Notes under the pieces: model-generated | Told to the model about the DNA's origin: nothing | The model's database searches: none | The model's input: only the letters and a program-made list of their open reading frames with translations | Part shown: positions 47,040 to 56,289 of the stretch, in pieces | Layout of the letters: the number at the start of each line of letters is the position of its first letter | Position numbering within the stretch: the stretch's first letter is position 1 | Assembly: GCF_051535215.1 (NCBI RefSeq) | Contig: NZ_JBPPLY010000002.1 | Coordinates: 124,001-188,000 of the forward strand | Direction of reading: 5' to 3' | Source: Nitrobacter sp051535215 | Lineage (GTDB): Bacteria; Pseudomonadota; Alphaproteobacteria; Rhizobiales; Xanthobacteraceae | Length of the DNA stretch: 64,000 bases | Position numbers and translations under genes: made by a program

Positions 47040-47611
47040 AGGTCGTCGTCCAAGAGGGTCCGTAGCCGCTCCAGTGCGAGCCGGATTCGGGATTTTACGG
47101 TGCCAAGCGGGATGTCCAGTTCGCGGGCGATCTCGGCGTGCGGCTTCTCGGCGAAGTAGGAGAGCTGCACGACCGCCGCCTGCTCGCTCGACAGGCCTCC
47201 AAGAGCTGCTCGTATCTTCTGCTCGCGATCGACTGTGATCGCGATCTCTTCACCCGACAGCGGCTGGTCGGCTTCGTCGCTCGGATCGGGCCATTGGTCC
47301 CGGGAACGCGCCCGGCGCAACCTGTCGATCCGCCGGTTGCTGGCAATCGTGAACACCCATGTCGACGCCCCCGCGCGGCATGGATCGAAATAGGACGCCT
47401 TGCGCCAAAGCGTGAGCATGACCTCCTGCGCTACCTCCTCGGCCATGTGATCGGCAAAACCGGAGCGCATCAGGAAGCTTTTCACGCGCGGCGCGAAATA
47501 CGCGAACAATTGCGCGAAGGCACTCCGGTCCTTGTCCTTGGCGACAGCATCGATGAGGCGGATCAGCTCCTCGGGAGAGGGCGTCGCCTCCTTCTCTCTG
47601 GCGTCGTTCAA
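47036..47611 (-). CDS. rpoE: ECF sigma factor, RpoE of the ChrR group
   Basis: 191 residues from a TTG at 47611 (LNDAREKEATPSPEEL). Region 2 is visible in AFAQLFAYFAPRVKSFLMRSGFADHMAEEVAQEVMLTLWRKA and FTIASNRRIDRLRRARSRD; region 4 in LSSEQAAVVQLSYFAEKPHAEIARELDIPLGTVKSRIRLALERL. This is the sigma-E type paired with zinc ChrR, controlling the singlet-oxygen response. The coupled chrR follows. ATG 47683 is in frame and lies at the predicted transcript start, so a leaderless longer form cannot be excluded. A TGATCC-N18 promoter lies upstream. Confidence 0.9.
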   Translation of the reverse strand: MNDAREKEATPSPEELIRLIDAVAKDKDRSAFAQLFAYFAPRVKSFLMRSGFADHMAEEVAQEVMLTLWRKASYFDPCRAGASTWVFTIASNRRIDRLRRARSRDQWPDPSDEADQPLSGEEIAITVDREQKIRAALGGLSSEQAAVVQLSYFAEKPHAEIARELDIPLGTVKSRIRLALERLRTLLDDDL

Positions 47612-47690
47612 AACAATGAGCCTTGCTGCCGAGCGGATCTGCCGCCTGCGCCTGTGGTGGAGATGTAACCCTGCAGCATCCATTTGCCCC

Positions 47691-47720
47691 CTGATACGTC
47701 GGAGCGCAGTCCCCGGATCA
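47691..47720 (-). promoter_or_regulatory. Sigma-E (ChrR-type) promoter of rpoE-chrR
   Basis: Reading the minus strand: TGATCC (47720-47715), 18 bp, TATCAG (47696-47691). It has the same -35 and spacer as the divergent site at 47741 and the one at 44078, and points to autoregulation of rpoE. Confidence 0.65.
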
Positions 47721-47740
47721 CCCGTTTTCTCCGCCGCAAG

Positions 47741-47770
47741 TGATCCATCGCTCCGTCAGTTCCGTAAATA
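47741..47770 (+). promoter_or_regulatory. Sigma-E (ChrR-type) promoter of the lipid operon
   Basis: TGATCC (47741-47746), 18 bp, TAAATA (47765-47770). The predicted start near 47777 leaves about 24 bases before the TTG at 47801. TGATCC as -35 agrees with the known R. sphaeroides RpoE consensus. Confidence 0.7.
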
Positions 47771-47800
47771 TTGGCAGGACGCCGCGCCAATGGAAATCCT

Positions 47801-49180
47801 TTGACCGAAATCTTTGCTGCCAGTGATTGGAATGGCATTCGTGGCCATGAGGCTTCACCTGCTCGAAGCCTCGATATTGCCGTTGTCGGGAGCGGCATTT
47901 CGGGCCTGTCTGCCGCGTGGCTGCTCTCCAAACAGCACCGGGTTGTCCTTTATGAAGCCGATGACCGGCTGGGCGGGCACAGCCATACAGTCGACGCCGC
48001 GGGCGTCGCGGTCGATACCGGCTTTATCGTCTTCAACGAGACCGCCTATCCGAACCTGACGGCCCTGTTCCAGCATATCGGCGTCGCCACGAAACGGTCC
48101 GACATGTCGTTCGCCGTTTCGCTCGACGATGGCCGGCTTGAATATTCAGGCACCAACTTCCTCGGCCTTTTTGCGCAGGGTCGAAACGCGATCAGCCCGC
48201 GCTTCTGGCGGATGCTGCGCGATCTGGTTCGCTTCTATCGCGAGGCGCCGCGCAATGTAGCGGCGCTGGGCGTGATGACGCTCGACGAATATCTCGACGC
48301 CGCCGGCTATGGCGAGAGCTTTCGCGACGATCATCTCTATCCGATGGCGGCGGCCATCTGGTCGACGCCCGCGGCAAGGATCGGCTCCTATCCGGCGGCT
48401 TCGTTCATCAGATTCTGCGAAACCCACGGTCTCCTGAAGCTGTCCGGACGCCCCGTCTGGCGAACCGTGGCCGGAGGCAGCAGATCCTATGTGCGGAGGC
48501 TTGCCGACGCGATATCCGAGATCGTTTGCAGCCATCCGATAAGGCAGGTCGTCCGGACGGCGGACGGAGCTGAAATCATCGGCCATGACGGGCTTCGCCG
48601 CCGTTTCGATCAGGTGGTGATCGCGACCCATGCGGATCAGGCTTTGCAGATGCTTGCCGATCCGAGCGGCGATGAACTGCGGCTGCTCGGCGCGTTCGAC
48701 TATATCGCCAACGAGGCAATCCTTCATACCGATGCGCGCCTCATGCCGCGAAGACGCCGGGTCTGGTCGAGCTGGAACTACGTGACCAAGGGCGATGACA
48801 ACGCTCGCAAGCTCGCCGTCACTTACTGGATGAACCGCCTCCAGGACATCGAAAGCGCCCGGCCTCTGTTCGTGACGCTCAATCCGCACCGGGAAATCGC
48901 GCCCGACTCAGTCTTGCGACGAATGCGCTACAGCCATCCCCTTTTCGATATCCATGCGATGCAGGCGCAGCAACAGCTCTGGTCCTTGCAGGGCCGCCGC
49001 AACACCTGGTTCTGCGGCGCCTATTTTGGCGCAGGTTTCCACGAGGACGGATTGCAGGCCGGCCTCGCGGTCGCCGAAGCTCTCGGCGGCGTGCGGCGGC
49101 CGTGGACGGTCCCGGACGAGTCGGGCCGCATCTGCGTTCATGCGGTCCTGCCCGCCATGCCTGCAACAGAGGTGGCCTGA
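47801..49180 (+). CDS. FAD-dependent amine-oxidase-like oxidoreductase (COG2907 type)
   Basis: 459 residues from TTG 47801 (GGAAA upstream). The FAD dinucleotide fold is LDIAVVGSGISGLSAAWLLSKQHRVVLYEADDRLGGHSHTVD; then TGFIVFNETAYPNL, VWRTVAGGSRSYVRRLADAI, VVIATHADQAL and the C-terminal GAYFGAGFHEDGLQAGLAVAEAL. This family acts on fatty acyl chains in the sigma-E regulated furan fatty acid pathway of Rhodobacter and is often beside DUF1365 and Cfa-like genes, as here. It ends in TGATG, overlapping the DUF1365 start by one base. Confidence 0.9.
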   Translation: MTEIFAASDWNGIRGHEASPARSLDIAVVGSGISGLSAAWLLSKQHRVVLYEADDRLGGHSHTVDAAGVAVDTGFIVFNETAYPNLTALFQHIGVATKRSDMSFAVSLDDGRLEYSGTNFLGLFAQGRNAISPRFWRMLRDLVRFYREAPRNVAALGVMTLDEYLDAAGYGESFRDDHLYPMAAAIWSTPAARIGSYPAASFIRFCETHGLLKLSGRPVWRTVAGGSRSYVRRLADAISEIVCSHPIRQVVRTADGAEIIGHDGLRRRFDQVVIATHADQALQMLADPSGDELRLLGAFDYIANEAILHTDARLMPRRRRVWSSWNYVTKGDDNARKLAVTYWMNRLQDIESARPLFVTLNPHREIAPDSVLRRMRYSHPLFDIHAMQAQQQLWSLQGRRNTWFCGAYFGAGFHEDGLQAGLAVAEALGGVRRPWTVPDESGRICVHAVLPAMPATEVA

Positions 49181-50004
49181 TGCCGGGGTTTCATTCCTCC
49201 CTCTACTTCGGCTCGGTCATGCATCACCGATTGCGGCCGCGGGAGCATCGATTGCGCTACGGCATTTTCTACCTGCTGCTCGATCTCGACGAAATCGACG
49301 CATTGGCGGACAGGCTTCGCTTGTTCTCGCATAATCGCTTCAATCTTTTCAGCCTCCATGATGCCGATCATGGCGAGGGAACGGCAATTTCGCCGCGCGA
49401 CAGAATCGAGCAGCATCTGCAGGAAGCGGGCATCGAATCCAACGGCCCCATCCGGCTGCTCGCCATGCCGCGCATCCTGGGATACGCCTTCAATCCGCTC
49501 AGTATCTACTTCTGCCACAGACGGGACAACTCGCTTTCGGCGATATTCTACGAGGTCAACAACACGTTCGGTCAGCGGCACAATTATCTCATTCCCGTGC
49601 CGCGCGACGCAAAAGCACCGATCCGTCAGGAAAGCCGAAAATCGTTCTATGTCTCGCCCTTCATGACCACCGACATGGCCTATTCCTTCTCGGTCGTTCC
49701 TCCGGGAAAGAATTTGTCGGTTTCGGTCATCGGCCGCGATAGCCAGGGACCACTGATCGTCGCCAGGCTTTCCGCGACCCGGCAGGATCTGACGGACGCC
49801 GCGCTGGCGCGCGCCTTCTGCGCCTATCCGCTGCTGACGCTGAAAGTGATCGCCGGCATCTACTGGGAAGCCTTCCGGATCTGGCTCAAGGGCATTCGCT
49901 TGCAGGAGCGCCCCGCTCCACCCGTTCGGCCGGTCACGCTCGGCCGCGATGGCGATGCCGCTAACACCGGTTCGAGAAAGGACGCGACCAATGTCCTCCG
50001 ATAG
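49180..50004 (+). CDS. DUF1365 family protein
   Basis: 274 residues from ATG 49180. The DUF1365 pattern is clear: FGSVMHHRLRPREHRLRYGIFYLLLDLDEID, LRLFSHNRFNLFSLHDADHG, RILGYAFNPLSIYFCHR, VNNTFGQRHNYLIP, KSFYVSPFM and LTLKVIAGIYWEAFRIWLKG. It is soluble with a hydrophobic end. It is a constant partner of the FAD oxidoreductase and Cfa-like methyltransferase, and is needed with them for modified fatty acids in the Rhodobacter system. It overlaps the next gene by 14 bases. Confidence 0.92.
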   Translation: MPGFHSSLYFGSVMHHRLRPREHRLRYGIFYLLLDLDEIDALADRLRLFSHNRFNLFSLHDADHGEGTAISPRDRIEQHLQEAGIESNGPIRLLAMPRILGYAFNPLSIYFCHRRDNSLSAIFYEVNNTFGQRHNYLIPVPRDAKAPIRQESRKSFYVSPFMTTDMAYSFSVVPPGKNLSVSVIGRDSQGPLIVARLSATRQDLTDAALARAFCAYPLLTLKVIAGIYWEAFRIWLKGIRLQERPAPPVRPVTLGRDGDAANTGSRKDATNVLR

Positions 50005-51235
50005 CGGAATCCGTGAAGCAAGGGGCGTCGGCCGCGGCGCAGCAGGCTTGGCCGCGCGCCTGCTGCGCCGCGTCGTCGCGCGGATCGAATTCGGCCATAT
50101 CACCGTCGTGCTGCCATCCGGCGAACTCGTCGAGCACCATGGCACACGGCCCGGAATCGCCGCGACTCTCGTTCTCCATCGCTGGCGCGCATTAAGACGG
50201 CTTGCCATTCAGGGCGACCTCGGCTTCGCCGAAGCCTATCTCGACGGCGACTGGTCGAGTCCCGATCTCGCCGCATTGCTGGGTCTGGCGGCACGCAACG
50301 TCGCACCACTCAACGACTGGATTTCCGGATTGTGGCCGGCGCGGATGCTCGGTCGTATGCGGCACATTTTGCGGGAGAACAGCAAGTCGGGCAGCCGCCG
50401 GAACGTCGTGTTCCACTATGATCTCGGCAACGAGTTCTACCAGTCCTGGCTCGATCCGAGCATGACCTACTCCTCGGCGCTCTACCAGCATCCGGGCCAG
50501 ACGCTCGAGGATGCTCAGGACGCCAAGCTCGCCCGGATCGTCGAACTCATGAACCTGCGCGGCGGCGAGCATGTCCTCGAGATCGGTTGCGGTTGGGGAG
50601 CGCTGGCCACGAGACTGGCCCGCGCCGGCGCCCGCGTTACCGGCGTCACCCTGTCGTCCGAACAACTGGCATTTGCCCGGCGGCGCGGCGCGGAGGAAAA
50701 AGACATCGCCGGGACGATCTCGCTTGACTTGATGGACTATCGCGACGTCCGGGGATCCTATGACAGGATCGTCTCGATCGAGATGCTGGAGGCCGTCGGC
50801 GAGGCATACTGGCCGGTCTATTTCAAGACATTGCATGACCGCCTGAAGAACGGCGGCGTCGCCGTCCTCCAGGTGATCACCATCGACGAGGCGCGCTTTG
50901 CCGCGTATCGCCGCTCGGCCGATTTCATCCAGCGCCATATTTTCCCGGGCGGCATGCTTCCGACCAAAGCGATGATCGCCGAGCACGGCGCAGGGACGGG
51001 CCTCAGGCTGCTTTCGACGCAAAGTTTTGGTGACAGCTACGCAACGACACTGGCCGAATGGCGCAAGCGTTTTCGCAAGTCTTGGCCATCGATAGAGGCG
51101 ATGGGGTTTCCGGAGCGGTTCCGCCGAATCTGGGACTATTATCTCTGTTATTGCGAGGCGGGCTTCAGGGCCGGAACCATCGATGTCGGCTTTTACGTCC
51201 TAGCGAAAGCTGACAGCGATTCTCGACAGGCTTGA
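49991..51235 (+). CDS. Cyclopropane-fatty-acid-synthase-like SAM methyltransferase
   Basis: 414 residues from ATG 49991. The N-terminal lipid-binding part has LAIQGDLGFAEAYLDGDWSSPDL; the SAM site is VLEIGCGWGALATRLARAGARVTGVTLS; the Cfa-type core includes VVFHYDLGNEFYQSWLDPSMTYSSALY and DRIVSIEMLEAVGEAYWPVYFKTL, FIQRHIFPGGMLPT and a final YYLCYCEAGFRAGTIDVG. It methylates double bonds of membrane phospholipid acyl chains to give cyclopropane or methyl-branched intermediates. It closes the sigma-E-driven operon. Confidence 0.93.
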   Translation: MSSDSGIREARGVGRGAAGLAARLLRRVVARIEFGHITVVLPSGELVEHHGTRPGIAATLVLHRWRALRRLAIQGDLGFAEAYLDGDWSSPDLAALLGLAARNVAPLNDWISGLWPARMLGRMRHILRENSKSGSRRNVVFHYDLGNEFYQSWLDPSMTYSSALYQHPGQTLEDAQDAKLARIVELMNLRGGEHVLEIGCGWGALATRLARAGARVTGVTLSSEQLAFARRRGAEEKDIAGTISLDLMDYRDVRGSYDRIVSIEMLEAVGEAYWPVYFKTLHDRLKNGGVAVLQVITIDEARFAAYRRSADFIQRHIFPGGMLPTKAMIAEHGAGTGLRLLSTQSFGDSYATTLAEWRKRFRKSWPSIEAMGFPERFRRIWDYYLCYCEAGFRAGTIDVGFYVLAKADSDSRQA

Positions 51236-51614
51236 GTTATAGCGATTCCGACCACGTGCTCGCATCTCTGCTCACTTGCGACCAACAAAATAGCCCGCAT
51301 GCCCATCGGTGCGCGAAGCGTCTCGGCAGTTACCGAAGTCACCTCGGGTCCGAACAATCAACTCGCGACCGACCGCGCTCATCCGACTACTCTGAAGCCC
51401 TATCAGCCTCAAAACCCGCGTCCTGACATGCGCTCGGCACCTACGGGCTCATCGACCGGAACCGGTCCGGACAGCGGGGGGCCATCCTGAACCTGCCCCA
51501 AACAGTAGCGAATGCGGCATGTCGAGAGTGCCGGCGCCTCCCGACGATCCTTTCGCCTGCGGCGCCAGACCACGTTAGTTGGGTAACTCTGACCCGGCCG
51601 ACGAGTACGCCCGG
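51236..51614. other. Intergenic, 379 bp, nothing recognised
   Basis: This follows the sigma-E lipid operon. No hairpin terminator, RNA or plausible gene was found. It is the boundary to a decayed region. Confidence 0.4.
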
Positions 51615-51818
51615 ATGGACGGGCAAACCAAGGAGCAAAACAGAAACAGCGATATTCGCGACGTGGAGGAGCATGCCCGGCTGCCTGCGCGCACGGTTTA
51701 CGAAATCGTCCGCCAGGCGTTTGGCGGTGAAAAAGTTCGAATCGTTTCCGATAGAGTGACGGACTTGGTCGTCAGTGGGCGGGCGGATGTTGGAATATGC
51801 AACGTTCGCGAAAGTTGA
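51615..51818 (+). pseudogene. Relic: start of a formate/nitrite-type transporter, joined to foreign sequence
   Basis: From ATG 51615 about 67 residues. The first part (DIRDVEEHARLPARTVYEIVR) resembles the cytoplasmic N-terminus of formate/nitrite transporter (FNT) family proteins, whose membrane core should follow. Instead the frame runs on as FGGEKVRIVSDRVTDLVVSGRADVGICN and stops; this second part loosely recalls a LysR-type substrate-binding segment. No transmembrane helices remain. It is probably a deletion scar. Confidence 0.5.
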
Positions 51819-52044
51819 GGATCGAATTTCTCAATCTTGGCGAGCCAGACGGAGGCTGTGACCGTCGCAAATCACCACTCACTCCCTTTTTGAGTAAGAC
51901 TCTCAAGGAAATATTTCGCACAAAACTCGCGATATTTGGATAGCGTTGCCCTTTGCTGTCAACAAAATTGGAGGCATCTCGCTTAAGCGTAAAATGATTG
52001 TTTCACCCCGGTTGCTTGCCGCGATTGCTTGAAAGGAGGCTTCT

Positions 52045-53511
52045 ATGTTCACATGCACGCCCGTCGACCAAATATCGGAATCGGGTTTCGGCTGCATTTG
52101 TCATAGTCCGGCTTTCGCCCGGCTGAATGCCTTGGTCGAGCAGAAATTCTCGCGCCGGTCATTCCTGACGGGCGCTGCCGCCGCTGGCGCGACATTGGCG
52201 TTCTGGCCGAAGGAAGCATCTGCCGGTATTCCCGCTGCACCGACCAGGCCGATCGCCTTCACCAATATCAAGTTGTTCGACGGGACATCGAATAAGCTCA
52301 TCGAGGGCAAGCGCCTCGTCGTCGAGGGCAACAAGATCAAGAGTGTCGAAGCAGCGTCGACTCCAGCACCCGAGGGTGTCAACGTAATCGATGGCGGTGG
52401 CCGCACGCTCATGCCCGGCCTGATCGATTGCCATTGGCACTCCACCATGGCCGCAATTTCCATGATGGATCTGCTGACTGCCGATGTCGGCTTTATCAAT
52501 CTGGTCGCGGCGGAAGAGGCAAACAAGACGCTGATGCGCGGCTTTACCAGCGTTCGTGACATGGCCGGGCCTGCCTTCGGATTGAAGCGCGCGATCGACA
52601 GCGGCGTCAATCCCGGTCCACGCATCTGGCCGTCGGGCGCGATGATCTCGCAGACCTCGGGGCATGGCGATTTCCGTTTCCCTTATGAAGTCCCGGCACC
52701 CATGAACGGGCCGCTCTCGCATGGTGATGCCATCGGGGGCGGATCCATTGCCGATGGTCCCGATCAGGTGATGAAGAGGGTTCGCGAGCAGTTGATGCAC
52801 GGTGCGAGCCAGATCAAATTGGCGGCTGGTGGCGGCGTCGCATCCAACTACGATCCGATCGACGTCAGCCAATATACCGAGGCCGAATTCCGCGCTGCCG
52901 TCGACTCTGCCGAGAACTGGGGCACCTATGTTGCCGTTCATGCCTACACGCCGCGCGCGATCCAGACTGCGATCCGCGGTGGTGTACGCTGCATCGACCA
53001 CGGCCAGTTGATGGATGAAGAGACAGCGAGGATTATGGCCGACAAGGGGATATGGTTCTCCTCGCAGGCCTTCATTCAGAACGAGTTCGCCAATCCTTTT
53101 CCGGAGGGATCGGCAAACCGTGAAAAGCAGAAAATCATGTTCGCCGGCACCGACACCGCCTATACTCTGGCGAAGAAGCACAGACTCAAGACGGCCTGGG
53201 GCACGGACATTCTGTTCGACCCGACAATGACCAAGAATCAGGGGGCCATCCTCGCCACGATGTCGCGCTGGTACTCGAATGGCGAAATCCTCACCATGGC
53301 GACCAGTACGAATGCCGCGCTATTGGCGATGTCCGGCCCGCGTAATCCCTATCCGGGCAAGATCGGCGTGATTGAAGCGGGCGCCTATGCCGATATTCTT
53401 CTCGTCGATGGCGACCCGATTGCCAACATCAAGCTGATCGCTGATCCAGACAAGAACTTGAAGGTCATCATGAAGGACGGTCGCATCTACAAAAATACGT
53501 TGGCGACATAA
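52045..53511 (+). CDS. Tat-exported metal-dependent amidohydrolase
   Basis: 488 residues, with GAAAGGAGG just before ATG 52045. A twin-arginine signal (FSRRSFLTGAAAAGATLAFWPKEASA, about 36-61) is followed by an amidohydrolase-superfamily domain: DGGGRTLMPGLIDCHWHS (the HxH metal pair), IKLAAGGGVAS (bridging Lys position), YVAVHAYTP, CIDHGQLMD, and LKTAWGTDILFDP with the final Asp. The end, GVIEAGAYADILLVDGDPIANI, closes the composite beta-sandwich. It is an imidazolonepropionase/prolidase-like hydrolase of unknown substrate, probably periplasmic. The AraC gene follows after 19 bp. Confidence 0.9.
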   Translation: MFTCTPVDQISESGFGCICHSPAFARLNALVEQKFSRRSFLTGAAAAGATLAFWPKEASAGIPAAPTRPIAFTNIKLFDGTSNKLIEGKRLVVEGNKIKSVEAASTPAPEGVNVIDGGGRTLMPGLIDCHWHSTMAAISMMDLLTADVGFINLVAAEEANKTLMRGFTSVRDMAGPAFGLKRAIDSGVNPGPRIWPSGAMISQTSGHGDFRFPYEVPAPMNGPLSHGDAIGGGSIADGPDQVMKRVREQLMHGASQIKLAAGGGVASNYDPIDVSQYTEAEFRAAVDSAENWGTYVAVHAYTPRAIQTAIRGGVRCIDHGQLMDEETARIMADKGIWFSSQAFIQNEFANPFPEGSANREKQKIMFAGTDTAYTLAKKHRLKTAWGTDILFDPTMTKNQGAILATMSRWYSNGEILTMATSTNAALLAMSGPRNPYPGKIGVIEAGAYADILLVDGDPIANIKLIADPDKNLKVIMKDGRIYKNTLAT

Positions 53512-53530
53512 CCCGAGGTGTACGAGCTAA

Positions 53531-54562
53531 ATGGCCCAGGTTCCGGATTCGCAGCGGCTGGGCTTCGAGGCGACAGCCGAACTGAGATTCGACGATCCGG
53601 ACGTGATGGCGGCAACCATGCCCGGCGGCACGTTCGGCATCCTGCCGTTCAACGGGCAGCCTTTTGAGGGAACGATTCGGGCGACCAGTTTGGGGGAGGG
53701 CTTTTCGGCTCGCTCGGTTGCGTTCGAGAGCCCTGTCCTGATCCGCTCCCGCTTTATTGAAAATGCCTCCACGATCTCTTTCCTGTTGCCGTGCATCCAG
53801 GGCGATACCGCACTGCTTAACGGGAAGGAGGTCGATGCCCGGTACCTCGCGTCGTCCAACGGCGGAGTGAAACATCAATTCCTGACGAAAGGGACGCATG
53901 AGGTCGGGGTCTTCACTGTTGATCGTGATGTGTTGTTCGACGCCATCGAAATCCTGGGAAAACACTCTGTTCCTGCCTATCTGCATCACGACGCCAACAT
54001 CTTGACCGACCCGAGATGCACGGCGAGGCTGAATGCCTTGTATCGTCAAGTGAACTGCGTCCTGCGCACATTGTCCTGTCAGAATCTGTCGACCTTCGCT
54101 GGCAACGGAATCGCCATCTTGCGCGATGTTGTGCTGGCGGAGCTTGTTTCATCGATCACCGAAGGGCAAGGAAAGCGGGATCATTTAGCGACCTGGCGCC
54201 GGACTGAGGCGATGGCGCGGGTCGACCGCTTCGTTGACGAATACGCCGATCAGATATTCAGTATGGAACGCTTTTGCCTCGAAACCGGGATGTCGCTTCG
54301 AACGCTCGAAGCGATCATCAAGGAACGCACGGGCTTGAGTGCGCTGTCCTACCTTCGGCGTCGGCGGCTTGCCATGGTCCGACGAACACTGTTGAACCCA
54401 GACAACTCGACCAATGTGACGCGCACCGCGCTCAGGTACGGTTTTCTGCACCTCGGGCGCTTTGCGGTGGAGTACCGGCGGACATATGGCGAAACGCCGT
54501 CGAAAACGCTGACCCGAAAGCTCGGCAATGGCTTAGCCTCACCGCAATGCACGTCAGAGTGA
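53531..54562 (+). CDS. AraC-family transcriptional regulator
   Basis: 343 residues. The N-terminal region (to about 225) is a ligand or sensing domain similar to AraC_binding_2. The DNA-binding end has the first helix-turn-helix in FSMERFCLETGMSLRTLEAIIKERTGLSALSYLRRRRLAMVRRTLL and the second in NVTRTALRYGFLHLGRFAVEYRRTYGETPSKTL. It is downstream of the amidohydrolase and just upstream of a broken TonB receptor, so it may regulate either. Confidence 0.88.
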   Translation: MAQVPDSQRLGFEATAELRFDDPDVMAATMPGGTFGILPFNGQPFEGTIRATSLGEGFSARSVAFESPVLIRSRFIENASTISFLLPCIQGDTALLNGKEVDARYLASSNGGVKHQFLTKGTHEVGVFTVDRDVLFDAIEILGKHSVPAYLHHDANILTDPRCTARLNALYRQVNCVLRTLSCQNLSTFAGNGIAILRDVVLAELVSSITEGQGKRDHLATWRRTEAMARVDRFVDEYADQIFSMERFCLETGMSLRTLEAIIKERTGLSALSYLRRRRLAMVRRTLLNPDNSTNVTRTALRYGFLHLGRFAVEYRRTYGETPSKTLTRKLGNGLASPQCTSE

Positions 54563-54605
54563 GCGGGCAGGATATGCACAAACGTAAAATCATCACGTTC
54601 TAGGG

Positions 54606-55914
54606 ATGCTCTTCCTTCAAAGGAGAGGTTACCTAACCGATTGGATGACGGCCTATGCGGCATTTGGCTATCACGACAGCAACATCAACTATGTGTCTCC
54701 CTCACCCAGTATCTCCAACGCTGTGCCGGGGCAATTGTCGTCCCCGCCCGGAGCATTCCAACTTGGGGGACTCTTTGGGCAGCCTGCTACCGGCAAGGAG
54801 ACGTTCGAGACTTTCGCGGGTGAGGCGGGCATCCGGGCGAAGATCAATACCGGCCCCATCAATCACGCGATCAACGTCAATTACGCGATCAACGATCGGA
54901 CCTATAACCAGACCCTCTGGGCGCGTACAAGAAGTCCGATCGCAAATCTGATTTTCTGGAACCTCTACACCGAGCCGACGAACATAGCGAAGCCCAACTT
55001 CAGCACATTAAATATCAGCCAGATAACCGGCGTGCGGGTCTCCAGCGTTGGCATATCAGATACCATGTCAATGCTGGACGATCGGGTGCAGTTCACGATC
55101 GGCGCTCGTCATCAGACCGCCGGCTCGGAGGTGACGGTTTTTCTGGGGCCGCCGGGGTCTGCCAGCCGCCCCGAGCATGACTCGTCTGTGTGGAGTCCGG
55201 CATACGCCGTTGTCGTCAAACCGGTCGAGCATATCTCGCTTTATGCGAACTATATCGAGGGCCTTCAAACGCCTGTTGTGGTTGGCCCGTTGTATGCGAA
55301 TGCCGGGACCGTATTCCCGCCGTCGCAAACGCAGCAAGCTGAAGGCGGCATCAAGTTCGACGCAGGCCGGCTCACCGCGACGCTGAGCTATTTCGACATC
55401 AACCAGCCGGGCCTCCTCACGATCGGCTCTGGCGTGAGCGCGACGCAGGAGCTCAACGGCAGGCAGCGCAATCGCGGCGTAGAGCTCAACGTGTTCGGCG
55501 AAATCACACCAGCCATCCGCGCCCTTGGCGGCGTTGCCATGCGACGGTGTGCAGGAAAAGACCCAGGGCGGGGTCAATGACGGCAAGAAAGCCATCGGCG
55601 TTCCCACCGTCACCGCGAATATCGGCGCGGAATGGGATACGCCTTTCGTGCCCGGGCTTACGCTCACCAGCCGCGTCATCTACACAGGTTCGCAATACGT
55701 GAATGCCACAAACACTCTGAGTATACCCGAGTGGACGCGTGTCGATCTCGGGGCGCGATACACCTTTGCGTCGCCCTGGAATGGAAAGCCGATCGTCGTG
55801 CGTGCCAGCGTCGAGAACGTCGCCAACCAGGCTTACTGGGCCTCGGCGTATAGCGGGGTTATCACGCTCGCAGCTCCTCGAACCTATCTGGTATCGACTA
55901 CATTTAACTTCTGA
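54606..55914 (+). pseudogene. C-terminal half of a TonB-dependent siderophore receptor, frameshifted
   Basis: Barrel sequence in two frames: 54606-55545 (YLTDWMTAYAAFGYHDSNINY, HAINVNYAINDRTYNQTLWARTRSP, EHISLYANYIEGLQTPV, AEGGIKFDAGRLTATLSYFDINQPG) and from about 55545 to 55914 (DGVQEKTQGG, TVTANIGAEWDTPFVPGLTLTSRVIYTGSQYVN, VNVRASVENVANQAYWASAYSG, YLVSTTFNF at the end). A net +1 shift near 55545 joins them. The signal peptide, plug and first barrel strands are absent: only 43 bp separate it from the AraC gene. It is a decayed iron or cobalamin receptor. Confidence 0.8.
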
Positions 55915-55921
55915 TGCACAA

Positions 55922-56160
55922 ATGACGATCAAGATATGGTCACGCATTCATACATGGACATCGCTCGTCAGCATGTTGTTTTTGCTGATGCTCTGCGTGA
56001 CAGGACTGCCGCTGATTTTTCACCATGAGATTGACGATCTATTCGAGGAGGAAATTTCCGCCCCTACGATGTCAGCGGATACCCCCGGGCATCTTTGGAT
56101 CGATTGCACCAAAAGCCACTCAACTCGTGGCAGAACTTCACATGCCCCCTAGCGTTTCAC
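55922..56160 (+). pseudogene. N-terminal fragment of a PepSY-domain iron-regulated membrane protein
   Basis: From ATG 55922 it begins MTIKIWSRIHTWTSLVSMLFLLMLCVTGLPLIFHHEIDDLFEEE, the usual start of PepSY-associated membrane proteins that stand beside TonB receptors (probable siderophore-iron reductases). After about 60 residues the frame is lost; a few family-like residues continue in another frame (IAPKATQLVAELH). The bulk of the normal protein (some 350-400 residues) is missing. It shares the fate of the broken receptor 7 bp upstream. Confidence 0.7.
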
Positions 56161-56289
56161 TTGCCGTCGACGATCGCCAGCATCACTTGATGCCGGAGCG
56201 TGAGGATAGGATTTTCTTGCTCCAGTTGGCGCTAGCCACCTGGGCACGCTCGCTTCATACTAGCCGGCCCGCCTGTGAGGATTGTGCAG

